6,471 nt of DNA from Bacteroidota bacterium. GTDB taxonomy: Bacteria; Bacteroidota; Bacteroidia; Chitinophagales; Chitinophagaceae. Both the position numbers and the translations under genes were made by a program. The DNA lies in NCBI GenBank assembly GCA_018267795.1, contig JAFDXS010000154.1, positions 1-6,471 of the forward strand, in the 5' to 3' direction. The notes below the pieces were generated by a model. It was not told where the DNA came from, searched no databases, and saw only the letters and a list, made by a program, of their open reading frames with translations. This document shows positions 1-6,471 of the stretch, piece by piece; position 1 is the stretch's first letter; each line of letters opens with the position of its first letter.

Positions 1-276
1 AAGTCAGAGTCAGGACCACTGGTATTACTTGAATACCTGGCTTATGGAATACCATTCGTGGCATATCAAACCGGCGAGATAGCAGATATATTACAGCGGG
101 AAATACCGGAGTGCTTTCTAAAAACATTTGATATGGATAAGTGGGCGGAGAAAATAGAAACGATTCAACATGATAAAGAATTGCCTGTAAAGCTCAAAAA
201 TATTTTTGGAAGGCTTTTCAGCAGTAAAGCGTACTTAGAAGAATGTCTGAAAATATATCAAGAGATAAGCTGTTAG
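1..276 (+). CDS. Glycosyltransferase family 4, C-terminal end (5' truncated)
   Basis: This reading frame is open from the first base of the window and ends at TAG 274-276, giving 91 residues of C-terminus. The visible part is the end of a GT-B fold donor-binding domain. Its first residues carry the EX7E signature of retaining GT4 enzymes (Glu3 and Glu11 of the visible fragment, in ESGPLVLLE), followed by the usual 'EYLAYGIPFV' helix-turn and a strand leading to a Gly-Glu pair. The rest is the C-terminal helical region that packs back on the N-terminal domain in this family. The GTG at 58 lies inside the conserved core and is not a plausible start; the true start lies left of the window. The enzyme would be cytoplasmic or membrane-associated and move a sugar from a nucleotide donor to the growing glycan. 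Donor and acceptor cannot be read from this fragment. Its last 34 bases overlap the next gene in another frame. Confidence 0.86.
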   Translation, partial: KSESGPLVLLEYLAYGIPFVAYQTGEIADILQREIPECFLKTFDMDKWAEKIETIQHDKELPVKLKNIFGRLFSSKAYLEECLKIYQEISC

Positions 277-1412
277 TAGTATCTGACAGTGCAGTATATA
301 GAGAAAGCGATGGAACATATTCTGCTTTTGAACCTGTGGTGCGCGAGCTGGAAGCCCTATGCGATATCTTCGATGAGATAATATGGCTTGGCAGCGTTAC
401 AAAAACCAGGAAGCTGGCCATGGCGGTACCGCGAAATAAAAAAATTAAAATAGTCCCGCTGCCGGCTACTACACGCTCTACTTCTTTTTTCAATAAACTG
501 TATATACTATTAAATTATCCTGTATTTGTATTCAGGATATTGAAACACATAAGTAAGGCAAAATACATACACTCAAGAGCGCCGTCGCATCCGGCAATGA
601 TTGCCATAGCATTTTCTTTGTTTGATCGAAAAAGAAGATACTGGCATAAATATGCAGGAAACTGGGCAGAAGTGAACCCACCACTCGGATACAGGTGGCA
701 ACGCAGTATGCTGAAAAAAGCCCATTACAATAACATTAAGGTAACGGTGAATGGCTTATGGGGCGATAAAAATCATGTATATGCATTTGAAAACCCATGC
801 CTGTACGAAAGTGAACGTGTAGCAGCTGCACAAAACGCTGCACTAAAAGATTATTCAGGCGAGCTGACAATGATTTACGTTGGTACTATAGAATATCCAC
901 ATAAAGGTATTTTGCAAATACTGGATGCAATTGAGATGGGACTGCTGCCTGAGCAAATAAAGACTTTTTATATAGTTGGCAACGGTGTATTGAAAAGTGT
1001 GATAGAAGAAAGGATTGCCAAAATAAAAACGCTAAAAATAGAATTGCTCGGACACATGAACCGAGCGCAACTTGATGAATACTACAGAAAAAGCCATATT
1101 ATTATTTTACCTACAGTTGCATCTGAAGGGTTTCCCAAGGTCATAGCAGAAGGCGCTGCCTATGGCTGCATACCGGCGGTTACAGGTATATCTGCACTCT
1201 CACAATATATTAAAGATGAAGAGAACGGCGTTATCATAAAAAGCCAGTTGCCAGAAGATATAAGCAATGCATTGCACAGACTGGTGAAGAACCCGAGAAT
1301 AAAAGAGATAAGCAATAATGCTGTGGAAATGGGTAAAAAATTTACGTACGAATACTACACAAGACGAATAGATAAAGAGATTTTTTTGGAAGTGGATAGT
1401 ATTGTGAAATAA
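243..1412 (+). CDS. GT4-like glycosyltransferase of a polysaccharide locus
   Basis: A 389-residue protein of normal size for a two-domain GT-B glycosyltransferase. The ATG at 243 is the only start ahead of the first beta strand (KLLVVSD, residues 9-15). It is preceded by a purine-rich AGAAGA and overlaps the upstream gene by 34 bases, implying coupled translation. The N-terminal acceptor domain includes 'HSRAPSHPAM' (110-119) and a 'KYAGNW' motif (136-141). The C-terminal donor domain starts near 208 with the strand TMIYVG, followed by 'PHKG' (Lys221), and has the EX7E pair Glu295/Glu303 in 'SEGFPKVIAEGAAYGCIPA'. The position that holds the donor-phosphate Arg in many GT4 enzymes, six residues before the Lys, is Thr215. 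There is no signal peptide or obvious membrane segment, so it should act at the inner face of the cytoplasmic membrane. The sugar specificity cannot be told from sequence. Confidence 0.93.
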   Translation: MSENISRDKLLVVSDSAVYRESDGTYSAFEPVVRELEALCDIFDEIIWLGSVTKTRKLAMAVPRNKKIKIVPLPATTRSTSFFNKLYILLNYPVFVFRILKHISKAKYIHSRAPSHPAMIAIAFSLFDRKRRYWHKYAGNWAEVNPPLGYRWQRSMLKKAHYNNIKVTVNGLWGDKNHVYAFENPCLYESERVAAAQNAALKDYSGELTMIYVGTIEYPHKGILQILDAIEMGLLPEQIKTFYIVGNGVLKSVIEERIAKIKTLKIELLGHMNRAQLDEYYRKSHIIILPTVASEGFPKVIAEGAAYGCIPAVTGISALSQYIKDEENGVIIKSQLPEDISNALHRLVKNPRIKEISNNAVEMGKKFTYEYYTRRIDKEIFLEVDSIVK

Positions 1413-1421
1413 CTTTGAAGT

Positions 1422-2834
1422 ATGCTAAAAAAGATAGCTGAAGGGAATGTGTATTTTTGGCTTGCGGTGCATGTGGGCCTGGGCGTGATGGCCAGTGTCT
1501 TTGCAATGGGTATCACCTTCTGGATATATATATTATTCCTGAGTACCATTGCTCAGTTATTGACAACGCGCAATTTCAATAACAGTATCCATTATTTCCT
1601 ATGTTACTTCCTGGGTATTGAAGTATTTACCCGTATGCTGAAGCTTACGCCCTATATACCAATGGAAGCAGGTAAATATTTAGCATTGCTTTTTTTACCA
1701 CTTGGGCTAATATTTAAAGTAAATAATACAGGCAAATTTAAGCCTAATATGATTGGGCTTGCAATAGTACTATTATCTCTGCCCTCTCTCATAATGATAA
1801 AAAGAGACTTTTGGCAGAGCCTGATATTTGACTGGGCCGGTATTGCTACTCTTGGTCTGTATGTAATGTATTTCAGCAATTTTATTTTCGATAAAGTAGA
1901 ATTAAATAAGATGCTGAGGTTAATAATGTATCCTTTGTTGAGTGTAAGTATCTATTTATTTATCAATACACCATCACTTTCTGAGCTGGAATTTACTATT
2001 AGTGCAAACTTCGACGCGTCAGGTGGCTTTGGCCCTAACCAGGTTGCATCTATGTTTGGTATGGGTATTTTTTTAGCCACTACTACTTTATTGCTTAACT
2101 ATAAGCCTTTTAAAGAACGATGGATAGAGGTGGTTTTATTGTTATTGTTTGTCTATAGAGGTGTACTAACCACTACCCGTGGCGGCATATTTTCTGGTAT
2201 ATTAGCTATAGTACCTGTTTTTCTTTTTGGTCGTGTTAGTAAAGCATCGCCATTGAGAAAGGTTACAATGCTCATTATTTGTGGCATAGGCGCTTTTTTG
2301 ATATTTCGATATATTAACGTAGCATCAGGCGACGCTTTGGCAGAACGGTACGAAGGCGAAACCTGGGAAACAACCGGCGGCTATAAAGAGAAGAATCTTG
2401 AGTCAATATCTACGGGACGTACAGATCTTATTTTACAGGAGTTTAATATCTTTTTAGATCATCCCTTTTTTGGCGTTGGCCCTGGCCAGGCGGTAGACTT
2501 ATGGGACATAGATTTTACAAACGCCTCGCATACCGAGTTCTCCAGGTTAATGGCTGAACATGGCATGTTTGGGGTTATTATTTGCCTTATACTCATAAGC
2601 AGTCTTTACCTCGTTTGGGCACGCCGCTTTAAATCTATTAGATATGGGAATGCATATTACCTGAACCTGGCATTCCTTATATTTTCGTTGTCTATGAGTA
2701 CACATGCGGCCATGAGAACAATGATTACGCCTTTCTTTTTCGGCTTAGCCTACGCTCGTTTTAAAACTATTAATGTTCCGAAACAGGTAAAGCGTAAAGA
2801 CCCGATTGATGAACTTGCTATCGCTACGGCCTAA
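1422..2834 (+). CDS. O-antigen ligase/polymerase family membrane protein (Wzy-like)
   Basis: A 470-residue, very hydrophobic protein with about 12 to 14 probable membrane segments (roughly 10-47, 55-72, 86-100, 108-125, 134-156, 162-182, 205-226, 234-271, 279-297, 381-400, 410-447). A large non-membrane loop at about 298-380 is the expected periplasmic catalytic loop. Family marks are 'GGFGPNQVA' (201-209), 'TTRGG' (251-255, Arg253), 'GRTD' (332-335, Arg333), 'DHPFFGVGPG' (346-355) and 'SHTEFSRLMAEHGMFG' (369-384, His370). The Arg...Arg...His order and spacing match the catalytic set known in WaaL ligases. It starts nine bases after the preceding stop. The family joins undecaprenyl-linked glycan units to one another (polymerase) or to an acceptor such as lipid A core (ligase). 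Sequence alone does not separate the two. Its place among glycosyltransferase genes favours a repeat-unit polymerase. The C-terminal tail (about 448-470) is charged and probably cytoplasmic. Confidence 0.92.
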   Translation: MLKKIAEGNVYFWLAVHVGLGVMASVFAMGITFWIYILFLSTIAQLLTTRNFNNSIHYFLCYFLGIEVFTRMLKLTPYIPMEAGKYLALLFLPLGLIFKVNNTGKFKPNMIGLAIVLLSLPSLIMIKRDFWQSLIFDWAGIATLGLYVMYFSNFIFDKVELNKMLRLIMYPLLSVSIYLFINTPSLSELEFTISANFDASGGFGPNQVASMFGMGIFLATTTLLLNYKPFKERWIEVVLLLLFVYRGVLTTTRGGIFSGILAIVPVFLFGRVSKASPLRKVTMLIICGIGAFLIFRYINVASGDALAERYEGETWETTGGYKEKNLESISTGRTDLILQEFNIFLDHPFFGVGPGQAVDLWDIDFTNASHTEFSRLMAEHGMFGVIICLILISSLYLVWARRFKSIRYGNAYYLNLAFLIFSLSMSTHAAMRTMITPFFFGLAYARFKTINVPKQVKRKDPIDELAIATA

Positions 2835-2842
2835 ATAGCGAT
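2820..2842 (+). other. Inverted repeat (hairpin) around the wzy-like gene stop codon
   Basis: ATCGCTA at 2820-2826 and TAGCGAT at 2836-2842 are perfect 7-base inverted repeats around a nine-base loop that contains the stop TAA (2832-2834). The right arm ends eight bases before the asnB start codon. No run of T follows, so it does not look like an intrinsic terminator. It may be a small RNA stem affecting re-initiation or message decay, or chance. It overlaps coding sequence on its left side. Confidence 0.4.
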
Positions 2843-2850
2843 CTGATACA

Positions 2851-4761
2851 ATGTGTGGTATTTGCGGTATTTATGATAAAAGGTCTTCGGCGAGCGTAAC
2901 TGCTGCTGCCGGTAGAAAAGCTTTGGCTACGTTGCTGCATCGTGGACCAGATGATGAAGGAACTTACAGTGGAGATAATATCTTTTTAGGGCATAAGAGG
3001 CTAAGTATTATAGATACATCAGCCAATGGCAGGCAGCCTATGACCAGCAACAATGGCCGCTATATAAGTGTATTCAATGGGGAACTATATAATTATCTGC
3101 AGTATAGAGATCTATTAATAAACAAAGGGTACCAATTCAAGGGGCACTCGGACAGTGAAGTAATTCCTAATCTTTACCAGGAACTTGGTATAAAATTCCT
3201 GGATATGATAAAAGGAATTTTTGCCATAGCAATTTACGATGTTGAGGATAATACACTTTTACTAATCAGGGATCGCCTGGGTGTAAAACCCTTATATTAT
3301 CATCATAATGATAGCTATTTGTCTTTTGGCAGCGAGCTAAAGGCAATATTGGCTGACGAGCGAATAGAGCGGAAGGTGGACCACCAGGCTATATATGATT
3401 ATTTAAGTTTTAGCTACATACCTGAACCTGCTACAGGTTTTTTAAATATTTACAGTTTGCTACCAGGGCATTATTTAATGTTTGATGGGGCTAAGACTGA
3501 AATTAAATGCTATTACGGTGCTCAGCATGAAACACAAACTCCTTATAAAACACAACAGGAAGCAGAAGCAAAATTGAAAAGCATTTTGGCAGATGCTGTA
3601 GAGCGCCAGCTAATGTCTGATGTGCCCATCGGTACTTTTCTCAGTGGTGGCATAGATTCATCTTTAGTAACTGCATTTAGTGTGGCAGCATCAAAAAATC
3701 CGATAGAGTCGTTTACCGTAAAATTCCCCGACCAGGCTTTTGATGAATCATATTATGCAAAGCGCATGGCAGAGCATTGCGGTAGCATATACAATGAATT
3801 AAATATAGAGCAGCGGGCTATTGATGCAAAGCTGCTTAAAGATGTGCTCGAGCATTTCGACCAGCCTTTTGGCGACTCGTCTGCATTGCCTACACATCTT
3901 ATATCAAATATGATACGGGAAAAAATCACCGTAGCCTTATCAGGTGACGGTGGTGACGAATTTTTCTCAGGGTATGAGGTGTCCTGGCGATATCCGTTTA
4001 TTCTTAAGTTGAAGAAGGTCCCATTGGTTATTCGCAGGATTATAATTGCAATGCTTACGCCATTGAAGTTTGCTTCAGCTACGCGTTATCGCCAATATAA
4101 AAAGTTACTCAGGCTCACGTTTTTAGAGGAGCATATAATACTACAAAATGCTTTTTCATACCTTACTGAGGAAGAAAAGCATGAGCTTTATAAAAATGAT
4201 CTGCCAGCTGTAGCTGATTTAAAAGCTACTCATAGATTGTTCAAGGAAATACATACGAAGGATGCGCCTGGTGCCACAGTACAGCAGTTTTATACGCGAT
4301 ACAGCTTGCCCGGAGATATGCTGAAGAAAGTTGACATGATGAGTATGAAGGCAAGCATAGAAGTACGTGTGCCCTTATTGTACGAAGATGTAGTAGCGTG
4401 TTCTTATAAAATTCCTGAGCAATGGAAATACAAATTTGGCAAGGGTAAGTTAGTGCTGAGGAATATATTGGCAACAATGGCTCCTGATGAGGTAGTAAAT
4501 AAAAAGAAATGGGGTTTCAGCATTCCTTTGGATAAATCCCTATCTGCAGATGGTATGGCATTTATTAAAGAGACATTATGCGCTTCAGATGCCTTACTCT
4601 ATAAGTTTATTAAAAAAGAAATTGTACAGCGCTGGCTCGATATGTTTTTGTCGGGCAATAACAGCATGCTTACCATAAGCCGTTCGGGCCTATACCAACG
4701 CATATATATGTTGTTGTCGCTGGAGTTGTGGTTACAGAAATATAAGCCGGCTATTAGTTAG
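2851..4761 (+). CDS. asnB: Asparagine synthase-family amidotransferase (glutamine-hydrolysing)
   Basis: A 636-residue protein with the full two-domain layout of AsnB. The N-terminal class II glutaminase begins MCGICG, so Cys2 becomes the nucleophile after Met removal. It keeps 'HRGPDDEG' (30-37), 'HKRLSIID' (48-55, Arg50), 'FNGELYNY' (75-82, Asn76) and 'GHSDSE' (98-103, Asp101). The synthetase domain has the PP-loop 'SGGIDS' (265-270) for ATP, 'SGDGGDE' (364-370) and 'RVPLL' (506-510). All recognised catalytic positions are filled, so it should hydrolyse glutamine and pass ammonia to an adenylated carboxylate. In E. coli AsnB the position of Asp366 is the glutamate of SGEG; the Asp form is, from memory, frequent in polysaccharide-locus paralogues. 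Placed between a polymerase-like gene and glycosyltransferases, it more likely amidates a sugar carboxylate (as proposed for Francisella WbtH) than makes free asparagine. That is inference. The start is fixed by Cys2. A 16-base spacer precedes it, with no clear Shine-Dalgarno. Confidence 0.95.
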   Translation: MCGICGIYDKRSSASVTAAAGRKALATLLHRGPDDEGTYSGDNIFLGHKRLSIIDTSANGRQPMTSNNGRYISVFNGELYNYLQYRDLLINKGYQFKGHSDSEVIPNLYQELGIKFLDMIKGIFAIAIYDVEDNTLLLIRDRLGVKPLYYHHNDSYLSFGSELKAILADERIERKVDHQAIYDYLSFSYIPEPATGFLNIYSLLPGHYLMFDGAKTEIKCYYGAQHETQTPYKTQQEAEAKLKSILADAVERQLMSDVPIGTFLSGGIDSSLVTAFSVAASKNPIESFTVKFPDQAFDESYYAKRMAEHCGSIYNELNIEQRAIDAKLLKDVLEHFDQPFGDSSALPTHLISNMIREKITVALSGDGGDEFFSGYEVSWRYPFILKLKKVPLVIRRIIIAMLTPLKFASATRYRQYKKLLRLTFLEEHIILQNAFSYLTEEEKHELYKNDLPAVADLKATHRLFKEIHTKDAPGATVQQFYTRYSLPGDMLKKVDMMSMKASIEVRVPLLYEDVVACSYKIPEQWKYKFGKGKLVLRNILATMAPDEVVNKKKWGFSIPLDKSLSADGMAFIKETLCASDALLYKFIKKEIVQRWLDMFLSGNNSMLTISRSGLYQRIYMLLSLELWLQKYKPAIS

Positions 4762-5847
4762 ATGGAGGGCAAGAAAATAAAAATACTGCTGCTTGCAGAT
4801 ATGCTGGCTAATACCAGGCAATGGGTAGATGGCCTGGAGCGATATGGCAATGCGGAGGTAACAGTATTAGAGTTGAGGAACCGTAACAAACTAAAAAGAA
4901 TAGCCGAGTGGATAAATATTCTTTTTACCATACGGAAGAAGGTAAGAAGTTGTCAACCAGATATCGTTATTGGCTATCGCCTTACCAGCTATGGATTTTT
5001 AGCCGCCTGGAGTGGTTTTAAGCCATGCGTACTTGCATCGCAAGGCATTACAGACGTATGGCCCGAGCACCACTGGACAACACCACTGAAGGCAGCACTG
5101 GCACGCTATGCAATAAAACGCGCCGATATGATACACGCATGGGGTGCACATATGGCGGTGAGCATTTTTGAGTTGGGAGCTGAAGAAGCACAGATGTTTA
5201 TAATGCCGCGTGGAATAGATACAGAGATATTTTCAATGCCGGAGGGGAAAGAAAACCATACAAATGGACGTACATTTACCATGTGTGTTACAAGAGGGCT
5301 TTACCCCGAGTATAATCATATAGTGATCCTAAAAGCCGTAAAAAGGCTTGCTGATGAAGGGTTTGGTATTCAACTCACCATAGCAGGCACAGGCGCAGAA
5401 CAGGAAAATATTCAGAATTTTATTACCGCTAACGCTCTTGAGAAAATTGTATGCCTTACTGGCTATATCCCTAACAAGGAATTGCCCTCATTGCTGCAGC
5501 AGTCGGATATTTATCTTTCCATGCCTTCTACAGAGGGCGTATCAGCATCATTACTAGAGGCTATGTCTTGTGGCTGTTTCCCTATTGTATCAGATATTGT
5601 AGCTAATCGGGTATTGGTAAAAACTGGGGAGAATGGTTACCTGGCAGCACTTGATGATGTAAACGACTTATGCAGTAAAATAAAAGCAATCATCAATAAC
5701 CCTGACCTGTTTAGAAATGCTGTATTGGAAAACAGGGATTATGTGATGCGCAATGCAAGCCTAAAGACAAATATGCCATTATTTGTAGGAAAATATAAGG
5801 AGCTCATTATTGCTAAAAGTAAATCGGTTAATCATTTTGCCGTGTAG
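4762..5847 (+). CDS. Glycosyltransferase family 4
   Basis: A 361-residue GT-B glycosyltransferase. Its ATG follows the asnB stop with no spacer (TAGATG at 4759-4764), pointing to translational coupling. The start is supported by the first beta strand, KIKILLLADM, at residues 5-14. The N-terminal acceptor domain includes 'PDIVIGYR' (66-73) and 'LASQGITDVW' (91-100). A linker 'MPRGIDTEIF' (148-157) is the usual GT4 bridge. The donor domain has 'CVTRGLYPEYN' (175-185), 'LTIAGTGAE' (205-213) and the EX7E pair Glu258/Glu266 in 'STEGVSASLLEAMSCG'. Arg178 sits at the donor-phosphate Arg position, but the partner Lys is replaced by Tyr184, as in the next gene. There is no signal peptide or membrane segment, so it should act on a lipid-linked acceptor at the cytoplasmic face. 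Donor and acceptor sugars are not predictable. Confidence 0.93.
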   Translation: MEGKKIKILLLADMLANTRQWVDGLERYGNAEVTVLELRNRNKLKRIAEWINILFTIRKKVRSCQPDIVIGYRLTSYGFLAAWSGFKPCVLASQGITDVWPEHHWTTPLKAALARYAIKRADMIHAWGAHMAVSIFELGAEEAQMFIMPRGIDTEIFSMPEGKENHTNGRTFTMCVTRGLYPEYNHIVILKAVKRLADEGFGIQLTIAGTGAEQENIQNFITANALEKIVCLTGYIPNKELPSLLQQSDIYLSMPSTEGVSASLLEAMSCGCFPIVSDIVANRVLVKTGENGYLAALDDVNDLCSKIKAIINNPDLFRNAVLENRDYVMRNASLKTNMPLFVGKYKELIIAKSKSVNHFAV

Positions 5848-5896
5848 TTTATACAGGTACTTTTCTATCTACCTATCGTTTATTTAAATTTTTAAC

Positions 5897-6471
5897 ATGG
5901 CTGCAAAGAAGCTTTTAGTTGTCGGTTTGTTTCTAAGAAGCAAGGGGGTTGTTCCTGCCCAGGGTATGGAACTGGCTAACCTTTTAAAGAAGAATGGCTA
6001 TGAAGTTATTACTGTATCACATATAAAAAACAGGATAGGCAGGTTACTGCACACCCTGTACTTTATTATTAAGAACAGGAACAAATTTGATACGGCCTTA
6101 GTGCAGGTATATTCCGGGCTTAGTTTTTATTGGCAGCTTATCTCCGGCATACTTATCAAGTCAATGAATAAAAAGCTTGTGCTTACTATTCACGGGGGTG
6201 GTGTGCCTGCGGCTATGAAAAAGAATACCAGGGCGCACATGGCCCTTTTCAATAAAGCAGACCTTATTACCTGCCCTTCTAATTTTATTGTATCTACGCT
6301 AAAGGATTATGGCGTATCGTCTCTTTTGGTTGAAAATGTAATAAGGCTTGATAAATTTTCTTTCCATCCTAAAGAAAGCATCAGGCCATCTATTTTTTGG
6401 ATGCGCGCTCTAAGTCCGATTTATAACCCGGAAATGGCTGTAGAAGTAATTCGACAATTGAAGTATGAATA
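5897..6471 (+). CDS. Glycosyltransferase family 4, N-terminal part (3' truncated)
   Basis: An open frame from ATG 5897 runs off the right edge after 191 full codons. An in-frame TAA at 5885-5887 makes this the furthest upstream start. The first strand is 'KKLLVVGLFL' (4-13), followed by a Gly-rich stretch and 'AQGMELANLLKKNGYEV' (21-37), the usual first loop and helix of a GT-B acceptor domain. 'LVLTIHGGGVP' (94-104) and 'ADLITCPSNF' (121-130) fit the rest of that domain. The donor domain begins near 165 with 'IFWMRALSPIYNPEMAVEV', a form I recognise from Bacteroidota GT4 enzymes; Arg170 is followed six residues later by Tyr176 in place of Lys. The EX7E motif would lie beyond the window. A 49-base A/T-rich spacer (5848-5896) separates it from the previous gene. 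I see no convincing promoter or terminator in that spacer, so it probably belongs to the same transcript. Confidence 0.87.
   Translation, partial: MAAKKLLVVGLFLRSKGVVPAQGMELANLLKKNGYEVITVSHIKNRIGRLLHTLYFIIKNRNKFDTALVQVYSGLSFYWQLISGILIKSMNKKLVLTIHGGGVPAAMKKNTRAHMALFNKADLITCPSNFIVSTLKDYGVSSLLVENVIRLDKFSFHPKESIRPSIFWMRALSPIYNPEMAVEVIRQLKYE

Noticed and set aside
218..493. Open frame of 91 codons on the minus strand
   Set aside because: It lies opposite the well-supported glycosyltransferase gene, its translation shows no recognisable domain, and it opposes the direction of every real gene here.
1355..1879. Two minus-strand open frames (1355-1549 and 1652-1879)
   Set aside because: Both are antisense shadows, the first spanning the end of the glycosyltransferase gene and the start of the membrane-protein gene, the second within the membrane-protein gene; no family features or start context.
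1381..2074. Runs of seven T (1381-1387, 1690-1696, 2068-2074) as phase-variation tracts
   Set aside because: Seven-base runs are expected by chance in AT-leaning DNA, all reading frames are intact, and longer tracts are normal for slipping switches.
4241..4477. Minus-strand open frame of 78 codons
   Set aside because: It is antisense to the conserved C-terminal half of the amidotransferase gene and has no supporting features.
5848..5896. Possible promoter or terminator in the 49-base spacer
   Set aside because: The best pairing is only 5 bases (AGGTA/TACCT, 5855-5874) with a 10-base loop, and no match to the Bacteroidota TAnnTTTG element could be placed. It is read as a plain A/T-rich leader.
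1..6471. CRISPR arrays, tRNA or rRNA genes, insertion sequences, attachment sites
   Set aside because: No regularly spaced repeats, no tRNA-like arms, no transposase or integrase coding, and no terminal inverted repeats were seen; nearly all bases are in polysaccharide genes.

Overview
The window is an internal piece of a surface-polysaccharide (exopolysaccharide, capsule or O-antigen type) biosynthesis locus. The likely host is a member of the Bacteroidota, perhaps of the Chitinophagaceae/Sphingobacteriales type. The grounds are AT-leaning DNA, starts preceded by A/T-rich stretches instead of a clear Shine-Dalgarno sequence, and protein style: the Bacteroidota-looking 'RALSPIYN' and 'GGFGPNQVA' motifs. 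This assignment is inference and no species can be named.

Layout, all on the + strand with no room for another gene: (1) 1-276, C-terminal end of a family 4 glycosyltransferase cut by the left edge; (2) 243-1412, complete GT4-like glycosyltransferase overlapping gene 1 by 34 bases; (3) 1422-2834, multi-pass membrane protein of the O-antigen ligase/polymerase family; (4) 2851-4761, glutamine-dependent asparagine-synthase-family amidotransferase with an intact glutaminase domain and ATP-binding loop; (5) 4762-5847, second complete GT4 glycosyltransferase whose start codon directly follows the stop of gene 4; (6) 5897 to the right edge, N-terminal 191 residues of another GT4 glycosyltransferase. 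Spacers are 9, 16, 0 and 49 bases, so the set reads as one operon. I see no convincing promoter or terminator. A small inverted repeat straddles the stop codon of gene 3.

How the genes probably work together: the glycosyltransferases add successive sugars to a lipid-linked repeat unit at the inner face of the cytoplasmic membrane. The amidotransferase probably modifies a carboxyl group on a sugar or substituent, most simply a uronic acid to a uronamide. The membrane protein polymerises or transfers the exported unit. The initiating sugar-phosphate transferase, flippase, export proteins and sugar-nucleotide synthesis genes are not in this window. Nothing here looks like a wholly new kind of system. 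The most notable points are the departures of all three readable glycosyltransferases from the usual Arg/Lys donor-phosphate pair, and the inferred amidated sugar.
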